DNA of 64,000 nt from the NCBI GenBank assembly GCA_002964805.2, contig PUDQ02000010.1:2914001-2978000 (forward strand), written 5' to 3'. The position numbers and the translations under genes were made by a program. This document shows positions 13,157-23,200 of the stretch, piece after piece. The DNA is from Trametes villosa (lineage: Eukaryota > Basidiomycota > Agaricomycetes > Polyporales > Polyporaceae). The notes beneath the pieces are model-generated. The model did no database searches, had not been told where the DNA came from, and saw only the letters and a program-made list of their open reading frames with translations. Within the stretch, counting starts at the first letter, position 1, and each line of letters begins with the position of its first letter.

Positions 13157-15382
13157 GGCGTTTGAGTTACGCGTGAAGTACGTCGGGATGGAGGTTGTAC
13201 GCAAGGTAGTTCGACGCTCTTCTGAGCGAGAGAGCCTGAGCTTCACGCTGTGTGCTCGCTCGATCCCGGTGGCTGAGGGCGCCAAATTCGGATTAGTCAG
13301 CGCCCCCATCAATAATCCATCCGGCGCCTACAGCGCCACAGCTCGACTTGGTAAGTACGCTCGTTCGCGAATCCGCCACGCTTCGACTCGCCCATCGTCG
13401 CTTGCTGACAGAGCCTCTCTTCATCTGCCTTACAGCATAAACTCACGGCGGAAGGCGGCTGTCTCTGTCCTCGTCATAAACAGGCCAGCGTATCTACTTG
13501 TGCGCCGTATCTCCATCGGATCCGCCTTGTGCGCAGTCCAACTTCGCAAGCCCGGCACCCCTGACGACAACACTAGACGTAAAGACAAATTCAACGCTGA
13601 ACCACGTCTCGTAGGCTCGCGGCCCCCCTCTTCCCCCGCAACACGCGTTCACCGCAACGCCCACCCAAGCCCCGCGCCCTTCACCCCTACGTGCCCATCC
13701 CCCTTCCCGCGAACGCAGCTCCCTCGGCCGCGAGCCCTTGTTCGGTGAGCACGGTGGCGCACCCGCCCCTAGAGATTTTAGCTCGCGGATGCGAGGCTGT
13801 CTGCGCCGCCGTGCCTCATCGCCCACGGGCCCGCATCGCGCTCACTGCACGCCTCCCCTTCTCCCTTGCCCCACCAGGCCAGCCAGCGCCCCCGATGCCC
13901 GGCCGCACGCCGCCCCGATGCCTGAACAGCACCTGTCGAGCAAGCTCGCGCGACGGATCCTCGACCGCTTCGCGCTCCCTGCATGCCCGCCCGCACGTCG
14001 CCCGCGCGCGGCGAACCCCCTCCTAGCCTCCTAGCCTCGCGGGCACGGGCGCGGCGGCTGCTTCGCAGGATCGGGCACACGCACGCACGCACCCCGTACG
14101 TACGCATCGATATCGCGCGCACTCCATGCCTGCCGTCACCGCTGTCACCGAGGGCCCCCGAGCGAGCTTAACTAGCGCGTCCTGCCCCCCGCTCCACGCT
14201 CGCTAGGCCGTCCAGTCTGCCAGAAGAAGACACGCCCAAAACTCCGCAGAGACAGAGCGAGCCCGAGGTGCGCCCGCACCGCTCCCACTGGCCCACTGGT
14301 GCTGCTGCTCGATGTCCGCCCGCGGCCCGCCCCTGGCCGACACACAGATCGCCGCGCTCCCAGCAGCCCGCCTGCCGCTCGCGGAAGGAGGGGGTCCCAG
14401 CGCCCAAGGCCCAGGAGGGGGCTCGTTCCTGGCTGATCTGCGCCTCCAGACCCTGCCTGCTTCCCAGGCTCATCTCAGCGCGGACACACCCACAGCTGAT
14501 ATCGAAGCTTCGCGCAGACGCTAGGGCCTGAAGCCTGTCGCCACCGCCCCCCGCGTCTCGTGTGCCGTGTGCTTCGAGCTTCGGCGCGTGCGCGTGAAGG
14601 CGGGGCGGGACATCGGGGCGGGCGGGGGCCGTGAGTCGTGACGGCGGGTGCGTGCTATTCGACAGGCCCTGCGTCCTCCCTCGGCTGCGGGCCTCCAGGA
14701 GCCCGCCATGTCCGAGCATACGCAGGGTCACGGTGGGGACGTTCTTTTTAATCATGCAGGTCATTCATACCGTACGAGGCACACGTCCAATTTTCACTCG
14801 GGCCCGCTTCTGCGCCGGCGGGAGCCCGTGCTTCTGCGCATGTGGCCGCCCGCGAGGCTTGGTTCTTTGGCTGACACGCCGTGGTAGCCTGTCAGTAGCA
14901 TAATCGACCGCCGTTCAGTCGCATTGTTATTCTCGTCGGGTCGTGTGTACAGCGTAGCGGCTATGTTGGAATAAGCATTTTTTCGAGCAGGCTGAGAAAT
15001 TTGTCGGAGACAAGTACCAGCCATTTCATTGGACGGGTCATGGGCTGCGGTATTCGTCGCGGCAGGCGGCGCTCGTGCATCGTGAGGGGAGGAAAGGTTC
15101 TATGGGATACATTGCTTGGTACTTCTCTGCGCCCCGCTGCGCCGCTGTCCTTCGGCCCTCCATTACCGGGAGTACACTACTACGGGACGGACAAGAAGAG
15201 GAAAGGTGGGAAGGATGGCGAGCGCGAAGGGGGGATCGATATACAACACCGCGGACGCCTAACGCGTGCGCGGCCGGTGCGGAATCAATAAATCGCATGA
15301 AAATCAACACAAGCGGCCCCAAGAGTACACGGGTGGAATGAGGTAGGTATGGAAGAGAGTCCCCACGGCTGACGGTGGTCGT
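13157..15382. other. Intergenic region between CWC24 start and bZIP stop
   Basis: About 2.2 kb. The part next to 13,157 should hold the CWC24 promoter, and the part next to 15,382 the bZIP 3' UTR. Between them I see only overlapping chance frames and no domain or repeat. Confidence 0.5.
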
Positions 15383-16411
15383 TCACTGCGCATCGTCCTC
15401 GCGCGTGCGCTTCACGCCGACCGTCGCGTTTTCGGCGGGCGGAGAGGGCATCTGCTGGAGCTGCTGCTGCTGGACCGCGCCCGCGCCGGTCACGCCGACG
15501 ACGAGGCCCTTGAGCCAGCCGTTCTCTCTCCGGAGCGCCTCGCACTCCTTCTCGAGCTCGCCGACGCGGACCTCGAGCTCCTTCGCCTTGCGCTCGAGCG
15601 CGGCCTCCCGCTCCTTCTTCTTCAGCCGGAACCGCGCGGACGCGGCGGTGTTCCGGCGGCGCTTGTCCTCCTGTGCGTTCAGGGGGTTGCCGGACTTGTC
15701 CTCGTTGCCGTCCGCGGGGCTCGGCGCCTGCGACGCCTCGCGGTCCGAGGGCGAGGAGATGGAGTTGCGTGCGGTGCGCGCACGCTTCGTGGTGGTAGCC
15801 GCGGGGCTGGACGCCTGCGACTGGGACGGCACGGAGGCGGGGGACGAGCCGGACTGGGGGGTGCTGAGGGAGCCCGTCGGGCGGTACGCGGAGTGCATGG
15901 ACAGCAGCTGGGCGATGGTGTTTGCCGAGTTAGCGGGGAGGGAGGCTTGGGGGACGGGCGCGGGGGGGACCATAAACGGGTCGATGCCGAAGCCGGCGAG
16001 GATGCTGTTCAGGTCGAACGGCGGGAGCTGGGGCGCGGACGGGTCGCCCGCGGTAGGTTGGTGCACGGAGCCGGTGGGAGGGAGGACTGTTCCCATCACC
16101 ACGTTCTCGTGCGCCTGCGTCTCGGCAATGCCGCTGCGCTGCAGGTCCTCGTCAGGGTCGTTGTACCGCTCCGGGTCGTCCTCGCTGCTATCGTCGAGCG
16201 CGGCGCGCTTGCCGTCCTTGTGGGCGCCATCGCTGCCGCGGTTCGAGACGAGGGGCTCGTCGGACTGGAAGTTGAGGTTCGTCCAGAGGTCGAGCTGGGC
16301 GTTCAGGTCGGGGAAGGGCGGGACGGAGAGGAGGTCGGCGTCTGAGAGATACGGGTTCGGCGGTTGGATGGGGTGGACGATATTGAGCCCCTGCAGATTG
16401 GATGGTGCCAT
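15383..16411 (-). CDS. bZIP transcription factor, CYS3/MetR-like
   Basis: Single exon, 342 aa. The basic region reads RRRNTAASARFRLKKK and continues straight into a leucine zipper with the ENGWLKGLV segment. The NTAASARFR signature is shared with Neurospora CYS-3 and related sulfur regulators (MetR, Zip1), which activate sulfur-acquisition genes. The N-terminal part is acidic and proline-rich and could activate transcription. A glutamine run and KRTR lie at the end. The start context (CAACAATGG) has A at -3 and G at +4. An ORF that begins upstream and overlaps this start in another frame suggests translational control. The link to sulfur is by family only; other bZIP roles are possible. Confidence 0.9.
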   Translation of the reverse strand: MAPSNLQGLNIVHPIQPPNPYLSDADLLSVPPFPDLNAQLDLWTNLNFQSDEPLVSNRGSDGAHKDGKRAALDDSSEDDPERYNDPDEDLQRSGIAETQAHENVVMGTVLPPTGSVHQPTAGDPSAPQLPPFDLNSILAGFGIDPFMVPPAPVPQASLPANSANTIAQLLSMHSAYRPTGSLSTPQSGSSPASVPSQSQASSPAATTTKRARTARNSISSPSDREASQAPSPADGNEDKSGNPLNAQEDKRRRNTAASARFRLKKKEREAALERKAKELEVRVGELEKECEALRRENGWLKGLVVGVTGAGAVQQQQLQQMPSPPAENATVGVKRTREDDAQ

Positions 16412-16548
16412 TGTTGGCGCGGGTTTGCGTGCGTCGTGGGAGCGCTGCTAGAGTGGTATGCGCAGGCCTTTGGCGGGTGGGTCAGCTTGGGCTGGCTGGA
16501 CGGGAGGTCAGCGTCGTCCGCGCTGCGGCAGGGCGAGCAGCGAGGCAT
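16303..16548 (-). promoter_or_regulatory. Upstream ORF overlapping the bZIP start
   Basis: Reading the minus strand, an ATG at 16548 opens an 81-codon frame that runs past the bZIP ATG (16411) and stops at 16303, out of frame with the main ORF. It is the only upstream ATG in roughly the 390 nt before the main start. Its context (TCGGTATGCC) is weaker than that of the main ATG. Overlapping uORFs of this kind control GCN4/ATF4-type mRNAs. It may instead lie in a 5' UTR intron, since GTATGC is also a plausible donor. Confidence 0.45.
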
Positions 16549-18100
16549 ACCGAGAGCAGGGCCCGAGAGCGACCGTGGAGAGGTCCCGAGAGCGAGAGCA
16601 GAGAGAGCAGTGCGGGCGGGGATGATGGTGGTAGGAAGCAGTCGCTGCTATCTCTATCTACTCCGCCCGCCGCAAATTACTAAGGGTCTCGGGTTCTGCG
16701 TTCCGGCTTCTGCAGGTACACCACAGACGCCCGTCCGCCCACCGAGCGCCCGCCAGCGCCACACAATGCCACACTCCGCCCACCGGCCTGACGTCGACCG
16801 CGACGCGCTCCTCCTTGTCATCCATTGCTCTCCCCCTTCGTTGTCCTTCTCAGCTCCTCAACTCCAAGAAAACAACGAAACCCCCCGCAAAGCTACGAAG
16901 GAGAAGGACTACGTTCGGGCGTGGGTGCGCGTCCACGCGGAGCCCGGAGAAAATGGTCGTTGTGATCGAGGGCAGATCCCCTATTCATCGATGCAGATTC
17001 CGCCCTGGCCTCCCCAGCCCGGAACAATCCTCGCCCCGCCAAATCCACGCGAGCCGGCCTGGCTTGACTCGGGGCGCCGCCCACAAAAGGCCTCAGGCAG
17101 GCCAAGCGATCAGGCGCGCCCCCATACGACATCCGCAGGCCCGATGACGAATGTCGGCGTCCCCGCCTCAACGTCGGCGCCCCCGCCCCCGCGCCTCCCG
17201 CCCGACGGAGTCCTTATCGCAGCGTCCCCGACTCCCCGGACGCGCGCGCACTCGCGCCGACCCATGCACACCTCTGTGAGAGCGCAGCGCGGGCGGTGGC
17301 CTATATACACGCCCTTCGCTGCCTGCGCGTAGTCAGCTGCCGCCTGCGCTGACCAACCTTCTCATTGCATGCCGTAGCGGGCTAGAACGTGTCACTGCGC
17401 CAGCGGGGCGACGCTAGCGTGGCGGGCCGCCGGCACGCCTATCGCACCCGCCACCGCGGCTCAACGATCTACAAATAGCAGGAGCAGAACTACAGATTCG
17501 TGAGTCTTCAGTTTGTCCGCGCCCTGCTGAGCGTCCTCCCATTCAGCTCACCGCCCAGTACGATCGGCTCGGTCTCCACGGTTGTCTAGGGCTGTCTTCG
17601 CATTGCCAGTATGGCCGTGTCCACTCCGGACGAGAGCGCGCGTTCACGATCGACACTGAGACGAAGCAGTCATGAGGTGCTTCTCTGCTTACTCTCGGCG
17701 TCCCCATCTGTACAGCGTACACAGCAAACAGTGATGGACACTGGCACTCGTGCGATGGCGATGGCAAATGTCTGTGATCAATAAGAGGTGTACTACTGAG
17801 GAGAGTAGACTGTGTATTACGGGACGCGACATAACGATAGCGAAGTCCAGTGGTAATAATGTACGTGCGCGCCGTGGGATATAGCGGCGGTGTGTGCTGC
17901 TCCTTCCGGATATCTTTAGTACTTCGAACTTCGTAGTTCATTACGCCTCCCCCCGCCGAGCGCCGAGCGCACCAACCAAGAAACAACGGTCCTGTCCCTG
18001 CCAATGTGTCCATAACATCACACAAAGCCGCATGCACCGACTGCCCTTCCAGCGCCCAGCCACCGGCTACGGGCCGCGAGGGGACACAGTGCGTCAAGGC
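16549..18100. other. bZIP upstream region and ManC-like 3' flank
   Basis: About 1.55 kb between the bZIP uORF and the stop of the next minus-strand gene. It should hold the bZIP promoter and 5' UTR. Several proline- and arginine-rich open frames cross it, none with a recognisable domain. Confidence 0.5.
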
Positions 18101-20250
18101 TTAAAGCAGCTGCTTCCAGCCGGCCTCGCCGCACTTCTTCACCAGCCGTTTGACCTCCTGCGAACGAGCGCGGGTGGTAACTAGCAAAGTGTCGGGCATG
18201 TCGACGATGACCAGGTCATCCACACCAAGAAGGGAAACGAGCCTGCCTGAGCCAGGAACGACAATACCGCCGGCAGCCTGCTCCGTAACGACTGCGCAGA
18301 ATCATCAGCATATACCACACAATCACAAAAGTTACAAACGTACCGAGACCGCTGTCTCCGAGGATACGCGGCTGGTTCGACTCGGCGGGGAGGAGGTCCG
18401 CGAGCGACGAGAAGTCTCCGACATCATCCCAACCTGTGAACCGAACAGCAGATCAGCACATGTCCCCGGACCATCAAAGCAGACGCATCGCCAACTGACC
18501 GAACGTAGCGGGCACGACCGCGACGCGCCTGTCCATCGCCGCGGGCTCCGCCACGGCGTTGTCGATGGCGATCTTCTCGAGGCCGGGCCAGACCTCGGCG
18601 AGCACCGTCTCGCGGAGCGCCTCGTCGTCCCACGCGCGCGCGATCTTCTGCAGGCCCTCGTGCAGCTCGGGCTTGTACTCCTTCAGGAGGTCCATGAGGA
18701 ACGTCGCCTTCACGACGAACATGCCCGCGTTCCAGCGGTAGTTGCCCGTCTTGATGTACGCCGCGGCGGTGCGCGCGTCCGGCTTCTCCTTGAAGCTCGA
18801 CACGAGCCGCGCGTTCGGCGCGTCCTGGAACCCGAGCTTCTCGCCCAGGCGCACGTACCCGAACCCGGTCGACGGGTGCGAGGGCGCGATGCCGATCGTG
18901 ACGAGGTAGTCCTTCTTCGCGACCTCGACCGCCTCCGCGACCGCGGCGAGGAACGCGTCATCGCCGGAGATCATGTGGTCCGCCGCGAACGAGCCGAGGA
19001 TGGCGTTCGGGTCGCGCACCGCGAGGATGGCCGCCGCGAGACCGATGGCCGCCATCGAGTCCTTTGCGCTCGGCTCGCATATCAGGTTGTGCGCGAGGAG
19101 GTCGGGGAGCTGCTCCTTGATGCTCGTGACGTGCGCGGGTCCCGCGACAATTGCAGTCCGAGATGCGGAGGAGAGAGGGAGGAGACGGTCCCAGGTTGCC
19201 TGGATCAGCGACCGCCCCTTGAGAGTTAGGTCAAGCAGGAACTTCGGGTGGCCTTCGCGCGAGAGAGGCCATAGGCGGGTACCTGCACCACCAGCAGGGA
19301 TGACGACCCAAAAGCCGGGAATCTCGCGGACACCGAAGGGGAACTGGGTGAGGTTGTGGTCGCTGAGGGGGGACGGTACATAGATGCTAGGGGGAACAGC
19401 GATGGAGGTGATGGCGCCGGGGGTTAGGAATGGAGACTTCGCGCGAAGTTGTGGACTTCCAGGTGCAGGAGTAGTGAACCCAGGCGTGCCGAGTCTGTTG
19501 TTGTTCTGGAGAGACCGTCAGCACGTCTGGGCGATGCGGACAAGCAGCGGCGAGAACACGGAAGAGCGTCAGTTCTGACGTATGGATCGCTAGAAAGTAG
19601 CCAAAGTCGTTCCAAGTGCGGAGGTATTTGGCGAGGCGCCTCGCCCGGGTCTGCGGATGGTCGCTATGTCCGCTACATGGCCTCTACAACTGCTGCGCAG
19701 GCGTGCAGCGCATGCGGCGATACACTCTGGCCCTCGTGCACGCCTGTCTTCTGCTGTCCAGCCCGAGCGCGTCTCGTCGTATTCGGCGACCTATGCCCGA
19801 CTGGATCCTACGCTCGCCATGCTACGCCTGTCGAACCTTGGATGCAGTGCGGCGTAGATCACGTCGGGCGTGGGTCGCCGCAGCTAGAACGCTCGTACAG
19901 CGTCCACGGGCACAGTTGGGTATGATACGCGACGCAACGTGTGGGGCCACGATGCAACACGAGCGGATGGGTGCAGCGGGCGAACGCGAACGGTGGTGCT
20001 CACCTGGATGCCCTCCTTGACCTGGCGTTCAAGGCTCGCGTTTGCCTGGCGGAGCTCGTGGCACTCGGAGCGGAGCTCTGAGATCTCAATTTGCTGCTCG
20101 TAGTCGCGTCAGTGGGGCTCGCGGGAGGCGCGGACGGGCTGCCGTACTGACCGACTTGTGCACGGCGTCCATGATCTGTTTGAACATGTACTCGATCGCC
20201 GGCCCGCTGGGGGCCTGCGCGGCGGGGAGGCTCGGTGTGGGAACAGACAT
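18101..20250 (-). CDS. Mannose-1-phosphate guanylyltransferase, bacterial (actinobacterial ManC-like) type
   Basis: Proposed five exons on the minus strand: 20250-20152, 20093-20004, 19505-18500, 18433-18344 and 18291-18101, 491 aa. The nucleotidyltransferase core begins with GGAGTRLWPLS at about 135-145 and HPKFL at about 149-153. It continues with a GSFAADHMIS metal-binding segment, an FKEKPD motif, a YRWNAGMFV block and GWDDVGD. The family makes GDP-mannose from GTP and mannose-1-phosphate. The core and its tail (LLVTTRARSQEVK) resemble actinobacterial ManC, and neither the left-handed beta-helix end of fungal Psa1/GMPPB nor an isomerase domain is present. The N-terminal exons add a short coiled coil (QIEISELRSECHELRQ). 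They are joined because exon 3 has no in-frame Met before the catalytic motif and a stop lies just upstream of its acceptor. That join needs an unusual 498-nt intron and is the weakest part of the model. Confidence 0.86.
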
Positions 20251-23200
20251 CGCTGCGAGAGACGGTGTTCGCGGAGGAGGTGGGGGGAGGAAGAGAGACG
20301 GACGCGGAGGCGGAGGAGGACGAAGTTGCTAATTGACACGTCCGCTGCCCAGTGCAGCGCTCTGTTGGCGGCTGCGCCGCCAGGGCGGGCCCGGCCGAGA
20401 CCAATCGCATTCATTGACCCCGTGGGAACATCCTGTACACTTTATGGGCGCTACTCTTCCCCGAGTCGATCGACCGAGTTCAAGCGATGGTCTCGAACGG
20501 CGTCGACCTCAATTTTTTCTCGTTGCGGCGTATGTACGACGTGAAACATTCAACTACGAAACGCCTACAGCGCCAGCGCATCGACGTTTGTGCTGCCAGG
20601 GGGGCCGCATTCCACCAGATGAGTGTGATCTTGCTATGAGGCTGCGGTGGTGTACGTAGAATTGACAGACCACTGCGGTCATCCTGAGCATCGATATGTG
20701 CGTACAGAAAGTACACTAAGCACTCACCCCAGGTGTGGGGAGCTATTTGTTTAAAATTGTCGCTAGTCGCGCCCGTTGAGCCGCCGTGTGCGCAGTCCCG
20801 GCGCCGAGGTGCCCTCGCGCGTCACCCAGTGCCCACAGATCATACCAAGCACCCACATCGAATTCCCATGAATGATAGATTTAGCCAACCGTAGGTCCGT
20901 AGCAACCCGTCCGTCGAGAGCATCCGCGCGATGGCGGTACCGGTTGGTGTCGGAGGGACAATCGGAGTAGCCGCGCTGGCTCTCAAAATTGCCTCCAGAG
21001 TGTCGTAGCCTCGAGTCGGAGTCCTCCTCCCAGAACCGCTCCTTCGTCGCCGGGGAGTTGGAAGGAATCTCTGTAGTTGGGTTGTAATGCAGTAGGAGCC
21101 ATAGTGTGCTCGCAGCGCAGGAGCAAGTGTAAGCGAGTCGAGAGGTGGTGAATCGCAGACTTCGGCATGAGGCGAGGCCGGTGGATCCCTCGTCCCGCGG
21201 CGCTCTCCGTTTAGTCTCCGCTGTTACCGCCTTGGTCGTCCTCGCCGTCGCTCGTGTGGATCACTGGATGGGTGCCGTGCCGCTAGGGGTGGCAGCGCAT
21301 CGTCTGCTCTCGACGATGACACTGTGATGCTGAAACTTGACCTTGCCCTCGAGCGTGCTGCGACTCAATCTGGCGACTGGGACGCATCTAGTCAGCCCCG
21401 GCACACTGCTCTACGAAAGCCCTGAAGATCACATACTGTGAAATTGTCGACTCTGCCGTCGCTGGACAATCTATCGCTTTGGAGTGTAGCATATGCTAGA
21501 GTGTTATGGTACCTATGACAGCGGTAAGTCTCTACGCTCCTCCATCCGATACGAGAGATTGCATCGCACGTTCAATTGCCCCCGTCTCCTCGCGCATAAC
21601 CCAGACCGGACCAGAGCGCAGCTGCGATGCAGCTCGAAGGGTACCACGAGCGTAGTGTCTCATCCGTGGGCTGCTATAGCTTACAACGCGACGACCACCA
21701 GGGCTATGTAGCGTACGGCGCGCAGGCGTTGGTGCGTAAGAACGCGCCGTACGCTACGGTCTGCATCATCCTGTCGTCAATTGCATTGGGCGAAAATGTG
21801 CCATCAGAGCTTTCGATGGCAACTTCAGTGTTTTGACTGTTCTGTCTGGCAGATTGTTAGCCGCGCAGCGCCAAGGCCAGAGGCAAGGCGACAATTGATG
21901 CTCACATTCAGCTGGTCTTTTATATGAGACTCTCTGCGCCTTCGCCCGTTGCTAACATAGGGAAACGAGGCGAAGAACAAAGTTCTAATGCGCACCGCCA
22001 GGGCGCCGCCCTTGTCTCTCCGCATATAGTTGCCACCATGACTGGCGTGACGTCCAGCGCCCATGATAAACCAGTGGTGTGCGCGAGAGCAGTGGTACGG
22101 TGTTGGATGACGAGACCTCGTCGTGACCCAGCGAGGACGGTGTGGATTGAAGCAGGGGCTAGGTAGGTGTGAGACTCGTCGCATAGGACATCAAGGTGGC
22201 GGAGGGTACGTCTGGTGTGGCCGATGTGTGAGTCCATCTGCAACGGCCTCGTCCGTCGCAGGAGGACCCACCACATCCCCCCGCATGTCTTCGTTGTCCG
22301 CTGGCACCCTTCGCATGTCTTCTCAGGCCCGGGCGACGGCCTGGCCTTCGGTGTACGGCATAGTGGCACAACGGCGCATTGTTGCGCCTACCGACAGATA
22401 ATCCGAGCACTTACCTTGTGAACCATACCAGACCATCCCCTGTGTTCCTCACGTCCTCCAGGCTGCCTCCTGGCGTGTCGAAGGGGGAAGCCCTCTCGGC
22501 TATGCTAAATGACGATCGGTCGCCGGACGTCGAGCTTGCCCTCTTGAGGCAGTTCTTTGCCAAGTGTCCGGAGCCTGCCGAGCGTCGTGGGGAGGGGGCG
22601 CGAGGGAGGCCGCGGGAGGGCAAGGAGGCGAGAGGACAGGAAGACCGCGAGGCCCTCCACGCCGTTGCAGAGTTGGGCAGGGATGGCAGGAGCGACTTCC
22701 GGGCAGCCTCCAGGTGCCTCTCGGCAACCGTCGCAGGCTTCTGGCATCTTCTGGGATAGAGCGGCACTGCTCCCGAGCCCCTCCCGCACCACCCTTCGTC
22801 GTCTTCCGCTGCGGGATGGTCGACGCCTTCCTCGGGACTTGGTGGGGTGGCAGAGGTGATTACGGGGTGGGTGTGGCAGCTGGAGGGGGTGCAAGCCGTA
22901 CTGGGGGCCCTCCGCGATCCGACTCGGAGGCGCCACACGCACGGGTGGGAGAGGCACTACCCTGGCGCCTTTGCCGCCAATTTGCCGTCTCGGAACAAAG
23001 CCAGAACGGCGGCGGATAGTACGCGCGCTGGAACTAGTATGGGCCGCATCGCGCGGCATGGCGCCGTCGCGTCGTCCTGCTCGTCCTCTCTCACCGCAAT
23101 ACCACCCCTCCGTCGACGCCTGCCTTCTCCTGGCCCACTGCAACTTCTGCGCTCATCACAAAGAATTATCCCCGCTAGCTCGCCAAGCCAAGACTTCCCC

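Noticed and set aside
13157..13312. Upstream in-frame extension of CWC24
   Set aside because: The extension has no conserved character, while the ATG at 13156 gives the usual family N terminus with FFKKK.
22411..23143. Possible retroelement-like ORFs on both strands
   Set aside because: No reverse transcriptase, integrase, protease or transposase motif could be found, and the frames are mutual shadows.
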